A DNA stretch of 64,000 nucleotides, taken from the NCBI GenBank assembly GCA_036346225.1, contig JARFIW010000966.1, positions 372,001 to 436,000 on the forward strand, in the 5' to 3' direction. This document shows positions 1 through 9,849 of this stretch, piece after piece. The position numbers and the translations under genes are program-made. The notes beneath the pieces were generated by a model. The model was not told where the DNA came from. It searched no databases and worked only from the letters and a program-made list of their open reading frames with translations. The first letter of the stretch is position 1. Each line of letters starts with the position of its first letter. The DNA comes from Platerodrilus igneus. Its lineage: Eukaryota; Arthropoda; Insecta; Coleoptera; Lycidae.

Positions 1-27
1 GTTTTGGTTACTTTTTCAAGGTTGTTG

Positions 28-35
28 TGACGTCA
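28..35. promoter_or_regulatory. Palindromic CRE-like octamer TGACGTCA
   Basis: The perfect octamer TGACGTCA lies about 190 nt upstream of the virus-like ORF at 218. The same octamer, followed by similar AT-rich sequence, occurs four times in the palindromic element at 14741-32450. In animals this is the consensus site for CREB/ATF bZIP factors. A role here is inference. Confidence 0.35.
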
Positions 36-217
36 TAGCCTTTCATAAATAAAGAACAATGTAATACTATTCTAAAATTTTTATTCTGGCATTATACATA
101 ACAAAATTAAAAATATTTAATGCCAAGCATGGAGCCATTTAAACTTAATTTTAATATAAAGTCGATTGTTTAACATGGCTAACAACCAATGCAAAAATTA
201 AGATATACAACAAATTT

Positions 218-915
218 GTGTGTCAGATAACAAGTCCTGGTGTTAATAAACAACTTGGAAATCATATACTCAATTTTTTACGTTGTCCAGATGCACGTTT
301 AAGAGAAACATTTGCGTCTACTTTGGCCAAAGAACATGGTATTACGCGATTGGAAGCGACAATATACAACTGTACAATTGGAAGCTATGTCAGTGCGAAA
401 CGGGTGTATAATCCCTTAAAAGACTGTTTAACCTTATTGGAAGATAGTAAGTTATACTTCCTAAAGGCGCCATTGTACTCTGTACCACTTGCCAAAATGT
501 AGAGTAAGTTATCGGACAAGCCAGAAAATAGCTGCTGCTTAGTGTATAATAACCTACTACGGTGCGTGTATTCGGGAAATGGCAATACAAAGACATTGAC
601 GGGCTTGCAAATTAAGTTGTCAGAAAAACCAGAGGAAAGGGAAAAATTGATAAAGTATGTGCTTTGGGTTTTTAGTTTTAACTATTTACCTGTAAGTTAT
701 TTGGAGATAGTAGAGGAGAAAGACAGCCAAGATAAAATAAAAATCTTACACAAGTGCTACATTAAAGCAGGTAACATGTTTTACACAATCTGTAACACCA
801 TATTCTACAATTCCAAAAAAATAATCATTTCGGAATTGGTGTTGATAAATACGCTTAACATTCGCCCAGAGGTTGTACGACAACGCGTAAATATTGGCAG
901 TAAACTTTCTCTCTA
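218..915 (+). pseudogene. Broken virus-like ORF, possibly N-terminal part of a Polinton-type DNA polymerase
   Basis: One reading frame runs from about 218 to about 915 and is cut by a single TAG at 500-502; the frame is the same on both sides. The first codon counted is GTG, so the true start is not clear. The product is hydrophilic. It includes [15 protein letters not shown] near residue 28, then a Cys-Cys pair (NSCCLVYNN) just after the stop, and KCYIKAGNMFY and RPEVVRQRVN near the end. From memory, this order resembles the poorly conserved N-terminal region of insect Polinton type-B DNA polymerases, but no catalytic polymerase motif is present to prove it. The frame is lost where Penelope coding sequence begins near 915, so a Penelope insertion probably truncated it. 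The CRE octamer at 28-35 is a link to the palindromic element. Family assignment is uncertain; that it is a real protein remnant is likelier. Confidence 0.4.
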
Positions 916-920
916 TGATG

Positions 921-1818
921 ATAAAACCAGACAAATCTAATAAAACTGTAATAATGAATGAGAAGGTTTATGATATAAAAATTAAAGAGCCGTTACAGGA
1001 CCAAAATACATATAGATTAATAAAGCAAAATCCCACAATAAATTATCAAAAAACAAATAATGAATTAGTTAAACACTGAGAAAATAAAACATACATATCA
1101 CCAACAATATGTAAGCAATTAACGATTAATAATTCGTTACCGCCAAAGCTATATGGATTGCCAAAGCTTCATAAGGAAGGCATACCAATAAGACTTCTTA
1201 TTTCGTTTATTCAATTACCATTTAATAAATTGGCAGTGTTTTTAAAAAATATCATGGAAAAATATTCTATATAAAAATGCGCACTATATAAAAGGTTCGT
1301 GGCATATCAAAAATAATATAAGTAATATTAAGATTCCTGAAAATTATTTATTAATTTCTTTAGATGTAATATCGCTATACACCAACATTACTATCGATTT
1401 GGCATTAAATATAATTGAAAATAAATGGCAAGCGATTAAAGAATTTACCGACCTACCATTACAAGAAATAATAAAAACCACTCAACTAATTTTAGAATCA
1501 ACATATTTCACTTATAGAAACAAGGTGTTTAAACAAATAAATGGTTGTGCAATGGGTATGGCTTTGTCTAGCGTGATCGCACAATTAGTGCTAGAAGAAC
1601 TTGAGACAACCATTTTAAGAAAGTTTGAATTTGACATACCTTTTTTCTATAGATATGTTGATGATTGTATTTGTGCTGTTCCAATGGATAAAATAGAATA
1701 TACTCTTAACTTATTTAATATTTTTCATGAAAAACTACAATTTACCATAGAAATTGAAAAGAACAACAAACTAAATTTTCTATATATGACTATACACACC
1801 AAAAAAAACAGGTACTAA
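921..1818 (+). pseudogene. Penelope-like reverse transcriptase, broken
   Basis: Between 1399 and 1818 the frame shows the family signature in order: FTYRNKVFKQINGCAMG near residue 42, ALSSVIAQLVLEELE, then FFYRYVDDCICAV with the YVDD catalytic box near residue 88, and FTIEIE. Upstream, 921-1079 encodes PDKSNKTVIM followed by a Tyr-rich stretch, the conserved N-terminal PLE block. From 1080 to 1398 the frame is interrupted, but readable pieces remain, such as LPKLHKEGIPIR. The enzyme would copy the element RNA at a nick made by the linked GIY-YIG domain. Frameshifts at about 1080, 1275 and 1818 show that it is dead. Confidence 0.8.
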
Positions 1819-2556
1819 AAACTGAATGGTATAATAAGAAAACGTGGTCGGGAAGGTATATCCACTACCACTCGCAACATCATATTGCCCACAAAAAGGA
1901 TGTGGTAATAGATCTGGCAGACAGAGCCATAAAATTGTTAAATCCTGAATACAGACATAAAGCAATTATAAAAGCTAAACATGCTCTTATGGAAAACAAT
2001 TACCCTCAACACTTTATAGATGCAATCTTTAAAAAACAAATAAATAAATACTACAACATAGCAGAAAATAAAAGCGAAAATAAAAAAAAATTACAAAACG
2101 TATACAACTTTACCGTATATTAATGGGTTATCTGAGAACATCCTAAACTAGTTAAAAAATACGATATAGATACAACTCATAAAAGTATTAACCTAAATAA
2201 AAAATTATTTACTAAAATAAAAGATAAAATACCTAAAAATAAAAACCCATACCGTATATAAGATCCCATGCCAAGATGGATGTGACAGTGTATACATTGG
2301 CCAGAGCATACAGCATATTGAGAAACGTTTGAATGGACACAAATATAATAAAAACAATGCGACCGCCCTAACTAAACATGAAACACAAAATAAACACAAA
2401 TTTAATTACGAGAAAACGGCAATACTCAAAATTGAATCAAACCAAAAAAAGAGAGAGTTATATGAAATGATTTTCATAACATTAAATCCCACAGCAATTA
2501 ATGACAAAATAGATATAAAAAAATTGAGTAAAATCTATCATAATTTAATTAAATAA
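1819..2556 (+). pseudogene. Penelope-like C-terminal region with GIY-YIG endonuclease, broken
   Basis: After the RT frame ends, a linker frame at 1902-2123 is rich in Lys and Asn. The last frame, about 2250-2556, reads VYKIPCQDGCDSVYIGQ followed by HIEKRLNGH. This is the GIY-YIG nuclease core with the Cys residues of the PLE-specific zinc-binding insertion. It then shows TKHETQNKHKFNYEKTAIL and KKRELYEMIF, the usual end of the domain. The nuclease nicks target DNA for primed reverse transcription. Frameshifts between the linker and the nuclease mean there is no continuous protein. Confidence 0.75.
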
Positions 2557-2613
2557 ATAAACAAAAAATAATAATAAAATAAAACTAAAAAACATAAAAT
2601 TGCGAAATATCGG

Positions 2614-2620
<7 letters not shown>

Positions 2621-2657
<37 letters not shown>
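2621..2657. repeat. (TA)n microsatellite at the PLE-1 3' end
   Basis: A pure TA tract begins about 65 nt after the last Penelope codon and is followed by GTGGGTTATAGG. The PLE fragment at 34 kb has the same arrangement, so the tract probably belongs to the 3' tail or target site of the element. Confidence 0.85.
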
Positions 2658-2664
<7 letters not shown>

Positions 2665-2828
2665 GTGGGTTATAGGTCTCTAATAAAAGTATACTCTTTT
2701 TATACCATCTGAATTTTCGAGTTTATTTTTACTCTTGATCACAGATTTAATATTTGAGATTAAAATTAATTGGCATGTGTATAATAAAACATTTTAAAAT
2801 TTCTTAACCGAACACTGACTGGCAAATA

Positions 2829-2966
2829 CATATATAAAATTAATATAAAATTAAAAGTCTCTACAGAACATGTATGCTAAAATAAGGTTGAACTACATAA
2901 ACCTTCAACCTTATTTTAGCATACATGTTCTGTAGAGACTTTAATTTTATATTAATTTTATATATG
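2829..2966. repeat. Foldback: 64-nt inverted repeat with 11-nt loop
   Basis: The arms are 2829-2892 and 2904-2966, and the loop is CTACATAAACC. They match perfectly except for one extra A in the left arm. A second, shorter inverted pair brackets it: GTGGGTTATAGGTC at about 2664-2677 and its complement at about 2970-2983. The whole unit lies between two (TA)n tracts. It has no coding capacity, and could be a MITE-like foldback or a head-to-head pair of element ends. Confidence 0.85.
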
Positions 2967-3023
2967 TAGACCTATAACCCACAAATATCTGCATAATTAT
3001 TAAACTTGTAGGTCGTAAAGTCT

Positions 3024-3025
<2 letters not shown>

Positions 3026-3080
<55 letters not shown>
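3026..3080. repeat. (TA)n microsatellite
   Basis: A pure TA tract closes the foldback unit on its right side. Confidence 0.9.
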
Positions 3081-3083
<3 letters not shown>

Positions 3084-3511
3084 TTAAAATAGATGATCAG
3101 GTTTATTGGAGTGATAGCAATATATTAATAGATAATCGACAGTTTAGGATAACATTTTGTATTAATGCAACGCATGCGATCATATATACACATTCAACAA
3201 TAAGGTAGGTTAAGAACTTTGTAACGTACTTTTAAATGACATACAAATAGGCTTAGTTTATTTCGTTGTTAAGAGTATAACGAATAGAATAGTTTAGGGT
3301 AAGTGACAAAATTATATAAGGATAGGTTAGTATATTAGTAAAATAATTTATAGGAATGACTGAATCATTGAAAAAGGCTCAAATAGTTGAGTGAGGTTAT
3401 GTAGCAATAAAATGTAAAATTTTATATTAATGTTTCGACCTATAACCCAAGAAAAGCATCCTCAAACAAATATAGAGTGAAAATGTCAAGAAAAATAAAA
3501 ACATTTAACAT
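3081..3511. other. No gene seen
   Basis: AT-rich sequence without a credible ORF. Near 3436 it carries CGACCTATAACCCAAGAAAA, which shares its first half with the foldback flank at 2970 and its second half (CCCAAGAAAAGCATC) with the module end at 14150. It therefore seems to be a piece of the same repeat family. Confidence 0.5.
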
Positions 3512-3536
3512 TATATATATATATATATATATATAT
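3512..3536. repeat. (TA)n microsatellite
   Basis: A short TA tract followed by TTGTAGTG. It marks the left border of the module at 3537-5291. Confidence 0.85.
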
Positions 3537-5289
3537 TGTAGTGTCAATGGGAGGTACAAGGCTTCTAAGGGTAGATTTGTGTTAAAAGGGGTGTATGCCA
3601 AATAAAATGATCCATATATCAGATCCAGTACTTCAAAAACTATGTTTTGCCGTACTTTACATATGCTAAAGTATTTACCATGTTAGTTTGAAACGTATGT
3701 GCCAAAAGGTAAACTAAATGACTTGATGACGTTGATAAAATGCACAGTGCTCAAGGTTTTATACTGAGTTGCAATTTAATAGGCCATTGAAAGTACATTT
3801 GCCGTCCGAAAACCGGATGCGTCTACGGATGTCTACTATCAACCACGCATCCAGGTCATGTGTGAATTATTTTGGCTTTTTATTTAAATAGAATCAACTT
3901 TTGGACGAATTTGTAAATTCAAAATTATAAGTTTATAGCAGTACAAAATGTGATTGGAGAATTGTGAATATTTAGGACCAATGATAGAATTTAGGAAAGT
4001 GTAAAAAGACAATAGTGATGGTATTTGTGACACCAAATAAGGGACAAATTATTATTTGGATATTTTTATGTATGTAAAATGTAATTAAGTAAGCTAGATT
4101 TGTTGTGCTTATCGCCTTGGAGAGTAAACAAGATGATTCTTTTTCAATTTAAATTCATGTAAAGACGTATTTTTATAAACTGGATTCTTTTCCGATTAAA
4201 ATTTGTATAAAGACGTGTTGTTGCAAACCTGCGTTAATATTGTTTTAAATATTTTGAAAAAATAAATGTGTTTGTATTTGAAAAGTTTGATTTATTAAAG
4301 TGGAGTTACAAGAAGCATCGGTGGTTAGTAAAGAATAGTGACGACGAGTTAAAGTGAAGATTGGTTTGGTGAAAGAGCGAAGCAGCGAAAAATAAGATTG
4401 ATTAGGAACGGATTTGATAAGGCAGAAGGCATTGGTGAAGAATTGTTAGCGTGAATAAGTTTGGATTGGTTTGGTTAAGGAGTTACGGTTAATAGGACAT
4501 CGAGTGGATTGATTTGGATAGAGATTAATGTATAGCATGTCATTGAGTGGTTTTTAAGATAAGGAGAATAGGTTTGGATTGAGCGGAACGAGACTAGATT
4601 TGGATTGAGCGGAACGAAATTAGATTTGGAGTAAGCGAGTTGAGAGCAGCGATAGGAATATTTAAAGGCTACGGAGAAAGTAACACGGAAGGATTAGCGC
4701 AGGGGAAGTAATTACAACGGTTAGTCAAAATTCTAAAATTGGGGTTATTCATTTCAGATTTGGGGTCATCAAAATTGTACTAAGACACCTGGAGGCGATA
4801 CGAAAATTTCTAAGTGATTGTGAGTCCATGTAAAGACGCATACGGCGACTAAGATCATGAGCCAGCAGCATAAAAAAAGGGCATCAGCGAAGTATAGTTC
4901 AGGTGAGTACTGTGTAATATCATAAAACGTCAAAAGTCAGAAATTGTGTACATTAATTAATTTGGCACCAAGCTACGTTGATCAGTAAAAATTTGGCATA
5001 TACAGTAGTAAATTCTCATAAAAGTAATAAAACAAAAGATAGTGCAGTTTGGTTGGGCATTGCACATTTACTTACCATCGAACCCACGGTAAGTAGGTGG
5101 ACACCCTGAGAAAAGAGTTCATATAGTCGAGGCATAATAGTAATAAACATTTTGATTAAAGAACCAACCAAACGTTGCACAATTATATAAAGATCATTCA
5201 TTTAATAAGACAAGGGGCGACGAAAAAAGAGTATATTAATTCATTAATTAAATATAATAAATAATAATAAGAGGGGGTGTAAGCCAGAA

Positions 5290-5291
<2 letters not shown>
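3537..5291 (+). repeat. (TA)n-bounded noncoding module A, plus orientation
   Basis: No protein is recognisable. Features shared with other modules are a core-promoter-like AATATTTAAAGG near 4657 and a splice-donor-like TTCAG|GTGAGT at about 4902. It is bounded by TA tracts on both sides and faces the oppositely oriented module at 5348-7451 across the tract at 5292-5347. The relationship to the other modules is by eye and diverged. Confidence 0.35.

Positions 5292-5347
<56 letters not shown>
5292..5347. repeat. (TA)n microsatellite
   Basis: A 56-nt TA tract followed by TTGCCGTGG. It separates modules A and B, which point toward each other. Confidence 0.9.
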
Positions 5348-5349
<2 letters not shown>

Positions 5350-7445
5350 CCGTGGTAGTTAAGTAAAATTCGTTTGTTGCCCCACGGATAGGGTGCCATC
5401 AAATTGTCAAAAAAAATAAAATCTTAAAGAAAAATTTCTCACCTTTTGTTAGCACGCCTTCGAATTTCTGTGCTCACCCTGGCTAGCTCATCAATCGGTC
5501 TCTTCTTGAATACTTATTTTTACGTACATACCTTTCTCATACTCACATACCATCTAATGAAACTATCAAAATAATACAACAACCATACAACCTTTTATTT
5601 ACACATATTAACAGATAAAATATTTACACATAAGTACAAACGTTTTGGTACAATTATTACCAGCTCAATTTATTGAAGGTTTTTAAGTCCTTGATGTTTA
5701 AATGATTTTAAACAAATTCAAGTAGATATGAGTAGATGGGCCCCACATGTTACCCTAATTTGACTTCAGACTGGTGTATAATGAGCTCATTATAACTTAG
5801 TTTTGTTTATGAATGCTTTTTAAACCTTGCATTTTTTATAACAAATTTATAAACCCGTTTACTCCTTACAACCACAATTTATAGCTTGAATAACTTTTTA
5901 CATATCCTCAATAAACCCTTTTTCAATACTCAAAATTATTAAATTGTCCTGCACATGTACCTTTTTAAACAAGCTTTTAAATACAATAAATACGCCACCA
6001 ATAAGTCAACCACACAACACAAAATATCCACAAAAGTTTATATAAGAACAGAAATTTCAAATTTATTACCTGAAGACACCTTCACTCTTCGACACCGCTG
6101 GAGCTGGCTACCAGAAACCCCTCGTTGCTGTGTCCATCTACTATGCTGATTCGAGGATCCACCGATCCCCACCATACAATAACTGTACTTCTCCCAAGAT
6201 ACTGGCTTCGTCTCACCAGTAACATTCCATTCCAGATATTACGCATACAAATTTTTCTCAGTTCTGCTTACCCTAAAATCATCCATCTATATAACTTAAA
6301 AGTTAGTAACGGTACCTTTTATTTAAATAAGCATTAACTTGTGCAATCACTTTACTAACTTCTAGTCCGCTACTACAACTTTTATACTTTCAAATAAGAT
6401 GTTTAATGTAACATTACTAAGCACACAAATACTAACCGAAAGCTTTGACTATTATGTAGGTCTGAACCCGTATTCAGAACTCGATGAAAGAAAAGAGAGC
6501 TTTAATATATTCTCCTGGGTATTTATATCAATCCAAAGCCCCCAGTGGAATCCGTTTCAAGAGAAAAGCTTACTCTCAAAGCGGTATTTTAAAATTTTGA
6601 ATGTAACCAATTCTAAATTCCGAAAAATTTCTCCCGTCCGCCGTTGTGTTATCTAGAATTTAGTCTCCTACCTAACCGTAAGGGCTCTCTTTGAAAACTG
6701 TTGGCTATCAACCAATGATATAATGTCCTGTCGTCCCAATGCTCCACCTATCCGCTATACCTCTTTGTTCTATGCATGTTTGTTGTCTTCTTTCAAACCC
6801 CATTTGGGCTACAGAAAATCGATATTGTAGACGTCCTTCGCCTAGTCCACGTGTATACCTTATGTGACTTCTATCCAAAGCTTGCTCTATCTGCTTCTCT
6901 ATCTGTCTGACATTATCGATTGTTCATTCCACTCACTCCTTAAGAGGTTTGTTATTTACCAGTTTATACAAATCGACCGTAGAAAACAATTTCTATAGAA
7001 TTTTATATTAACGTTCGTTTACTACTCTCTGAACGTAACATTTAACCAACAGATGTTTCTTGAAATTATCGACCGTTTGAAAATAACAATTCCTAGATTT
7101 CTTGCTTCGTTGTATCGGTGTAAATAAACGTTAGCTTTTAAAACGAATATATTGGCGTTAGAAATTATTGATTTTCTTATGCATGCAAGCTCCCTTTTCT
7201 GCTTTCATGCGTTCAATTAAAAGAAATTATATTTAGTTATGCGGATCCTTGAAGTTTTATGTACTTTTAAAGCTTTTCTTTCCTTATGTAATTTTCACAT
7301 TCCAATTTAAATATAAAAATACCATAATACTCGTCCGTTTTTACTGTATGAATTAAATTAATTTGGCGCGTAAATAATTTGCTTTTATTTCTGTATATAC
7401 GGTTGCTAAAATTTTATTGTCTACACCTATTTACCCTTCAAATCC

Positions 7446-7451
<6 letters not shown>
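5348..7451 (-). repeat. (TA)n-bounded noncoding module B, minus orientation
   Basis: Read on the minus strand, the module starts next to the TA tract at 7452. It has a GATATAAATA box at 6520-6529, a downstream stretch ending in a splice donor (CTTCAG|GTAATA, junction at 6069/6070), and runs toward the tract at 5292. Short plus-strand ORFs here (5955-6656) show no protein features, so I leave them out. Confidence 0.35.

Positions 7452-7486
<35 letters not shown>
7452..7486. repeat. (TA)n microsatellite
   Basis: A TA tract preceded by CCACAACAA, forming the left border of the hammerhead-bearing inverted repeat. Confidence 0.9.
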
Positions 7487-7491
<5 letters not shown>

Positions 7492-7645
7492 CAGGTTATT
7501 TACAGAAATTGTGTATAACAATATATAAAATAAGATGTATCTGTAAACAAACTCTATGAAAATAATAGAGCCTATCGACGAATACAAATCGGGCTGGTAG
7601 TTATATAGCCATTAACAAAACATTAGCTTATTGCTTCATAGGGGA

Positions 7646-7707
7646 GGAAACATCCACTGACCGACGGTTTCGGCTTTATTAAGCCTCCTCAGAGTGAAAT
7701 AGTCTCC
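7646..7707 (-). ncRNA. Hammerhead ribozyme (type I-like), left arm
   Basis: Read on the minus strand, this 62-nt stretch is identical in its core to the copy at 7894-7955. It has core box 1 CUGAGGA, helix II GGCUU/AAGCC closed by AAUA, core box 2 GAAA, a four-pair stem III (ACCG/CGGU), a UC cleavage step, and a two-part stem I. The flanks that extend stem I differ slightly from the right-arm copy. The call rests on manual pairing only. Confidence 0.75.
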
Positions 7708-7893
7708 AAGAACCCTATGAAGTAATTGAAGCTATTATACTGGTATAATTTCGAAACAATCTCTGTACTATGGCAAAAGTAAATAAAACCGCCATCAGGT
7801 GATAAACATCAACATTTCTTTTACTCTTGCCATAGTACAGAGATTGTTTCGAAATTATACCAGTATAATAGCTTCGATTACTCATAGGGTTCT

Positions 7894-7955
7894 GGAGACT
7901 ATTTCACTCTGAGGAGGCTTAATAAAGCCGAAACCGTCGGTCAGTGGATGTTTCC
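7894..7955 (+). ncRNA. Hammerhead ribozyme (type I-like), right arm
   Basis: The core fits the hammerhead consensus exactly. CUGAGGA (7909-7915, consensus CUGANGA) is followed by helix II GGCUU (7916-7920) and AAGCC (7925-7929) around an AAUA loop. Next come GAAA (7930-7933), stem III ACCG/CGGU (7933-7936 with 7938-7941) around a single U, and cleavage predicted after C7942. Inner stem I pairs 7903-7908 with 7943-7948, including one G-U pair. After a small internal loop, GGAGA (7894-7898) pairs with UUUCC (7951-7955), and CAUAGGGU upstream pairs with ACCCUAUG downstream. The very short stem III is typical of animal retroelement hammerheads, which often need a dimer or helper pairing. Activity has not been tested. 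Confidence 0.8.
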
Positions 7956-8064
7956 ACCCTATGAAGTAATAAGCTAATGTTTTGTTAATGGCTATATAAC
8001 TACCAGCCCGATTTGTATTCGTCAATACTCTATTATTTTCATAGAGTTTGTTTACAGATACATC

Positions 8065-8070
<6 letters not shown>

Positions 8071-8105
<35 letters not shown>
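8071..8105. repeat. (TA)n microsatellite
   Basis: Right border of the hammerhead inverted repeat. Confidence 0.9.
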
Positions 8106-8107
<2 letters not shown>

Positions 8108-8214
8108 TATTTTAAGTAGTTTTTACACAAGGTAAGTTGATAAATACTAACGTATTACAATTAATAAGATGAAATAATAACTTAGACTTTTATGCAAAGT
8201 CCAAATGATCATTT

Positions 8215-8216
<2 letters not shown>

Positions 8217-8261
<45 letters not shown>
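8217..8261. repeat. (TA)n microsatellite
   Basis: A 45-nt TA tract about 110 nt after the previous one. The spacer between them has no recognisable feature. Confidence 0.9.
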
Positions 8262-8263
<2 letters not shown>

Positions 8264-9790
8264 TGATATTATGTGATATGTATGAGATTTGAACCTTGGC
8301 GCACTGAAGTACCACTCAGATATAGACTTCTAGTTCGTAAAATGATTGATGAAGGAGATGGTGAGGGCAGTTACTTGTTAAAGATATTTAAAATGATAAT
8401 TTAAGAAAAGGAAGTTTTAAGATTTCAACTTGGGTGATGGTGATTTCATAAAGTAATTTTGAAAAGTTTGTGCCAATGAAGTGAACTGCTGTTGTTTGTA
8501 TATCATAAAATTGTGTTAAAATATTTAAAAGGAAACTTCACTGCCATGTGAATATGTACGTAAAGCCTAAAAAGTCAAGTAGTATGTTTTTATTAGATTT
8601 AAGTTTAGTTATAAGATGTAGAAGTTTTATTTACTTTTCAGTATATAGTTGTAAGTCTTATTATATCATTTGAATTTCACTTGTTGTTAGGATTAAAATA
8701 TCAATTTATAAATTTTCGGCCAATGACATTTGTGTATTAGTTTACTCCAAATTAGAATTTGAAAAGAGCAATAAGATCTATTAATAAAAAGTTGGATCAT
8801 AGAATGTTAGTTGGAAAAGAATTGTAAAAGAGTAGGCTGGTTTAATGTTTTAAGGGGCATCTCCATAGAGAAGTGACAGTTGTTAAATTAATTAAAAAGG
8901 GAGTTGTTGAAATTGAAAATTAAGGAAAACTGATTTAAAAAGAACTGAAAAAGAACTTTACAAACTATAGAACAAAAAGTATAATCTTTTTTTGGTGACA
9001 GTTAACAAATTGTATACCTTTTATTCTTGTAATCTCCTACATAAAATTCAACATATGGAAATTGTAATTGTGATATTCAAAGTATAAAGGAACTGTTAAT
9101 ATTAAAAAGTGATAAATGCAAGAGTCCTTGTCAATGTCTTATTATTGACCATTGATTTCTGGGAGTATTTTTGTGTAGACAGAGGAGTTCCAAAGTGGTG
9201 CTATCAGAACGCTGGAATTGCTGAACTTTTGGTGTCGAACAATGGTGTTGATTTCACGGAGCTGAGTTTCCTGATAAGACCGACGACGATAAGTATAAGT
9301 GTCTCTAAAGAATTTTTGGCGTACCTAAAACCCTAAAATAAAAGGCGTAAATTCAGTAATACAAATTTTTAAAACGTACTTATCCACAGGTATTAAGAAC
9401 CCACATCAAGTTCGAATCATCACAGTAGGCAGTGGAGCTTCATTGTTCAGCAGCAAGACGTTTCATTGGAAGTTCAGGTTGTATTATTATTTTCACTGTC
9501 ATAATTTAAACACTTAATCCATTATACTCGATTGAAATCTTAAATTATTAACTAATATAAACTGTTTTACTGTGCGTATTTTTCAAGTAATTGTTTACAC
9601 TGTCACTTTTAGAAATTGCTTTAGTAGAATTAACTAGAGGTCATTTGACTGGCAGTGTCGCCTACATCTGTATATGGTTCAGAACTCACGCTGTATGCAG
9701 ATAAAGATTTTTTCACAAAATTAACCTGAGATAAGAGTTTCATTGGTCGAGGCGCAGATTTAAAGAACTAATAGAGAAGTTCATAAATCA
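8262..9790 (+). repeat. Noncoding module C, plus orientation
   Basis: No credible gene. It begins with TTAGTGATATT and soon has TACCACTCAGA (about 8310), which recurs at the Polinton target site at 32451. A donor-like TTCAG|GTTGT lies at 9477/9478, matching the position of TTCAG|GT in modules A and H. The short ORF at 9109-9336 shows no family features. Assigned to the module family by these shared landmarks only. Confidence 0.3.
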
Positions 9791-9849
9791 ATTAAAGAAA
9801 GGAAATTATAGGGCAATTTGGTGCATTTTAACCCCCCCTTTTTAAGTTT

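Larger units (their letters stand above)
890..2660 (+). mobile_element. Penelope-like retroelement PLE-1, decayed
   Basis: The remnant reads in pieces along the plus strand: the PLE motif PDKSNKTVIM at about 921-955, a reverse transcriptase core at 1399-1818, and a GIY-YIG endonuclease at about 2250-2556. A (TA)n tract at 2621-2657 follows. Several stops and frameshifts separate the pieces. Penelope-like elements prime reverse transcription with their own endonuclease and are usually 5' truncated, which fits the abrupt start inside another ORF. No intact long terminal repeat was recognised on the left side. Motifs related to the PLE end at 34 kb occur on the minus strand just beyond the (TA)n. 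Confidence 0.8.
7521..8079. repeat. Inverted repeat of about 2 x 265 nt carrying two hammerhead ribozymes
   Basis: The left arm is about 7521-7788 and the right arm about 7814-8079. The loop of about 25 nt is CGCCATCAGGTGATAAACAT plus flanks. The arms are near-identical with a few small indels. Both outer ends run into (TA)n tracts. There is no ORF. Each arm holds a complete hammerhead motif, one on each strand, pointing outward. Penelope-like terminal repeats and retrozymes are known hosts of genomic hammerheads, and two PLE fragments lie in this window. I therefore infer a nonautonomous Penelope-type or retrozyme-like unit made of two end sequences in inverted orientation. Confidence 0.85.

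Noticed and set aside
385..596. Two minus-strand ORFs opposite the left-edge viral ORF
   Set aside because: They mirror the plus-strand frame and show no motif; the plus frame continues across its single stop.
5955..6656. Three plus-strand ORFs in module B
   Set aside because: No recognisable domain, they cross the putative TATA box and donor of the minus-strand module, and are not conserved in module D.
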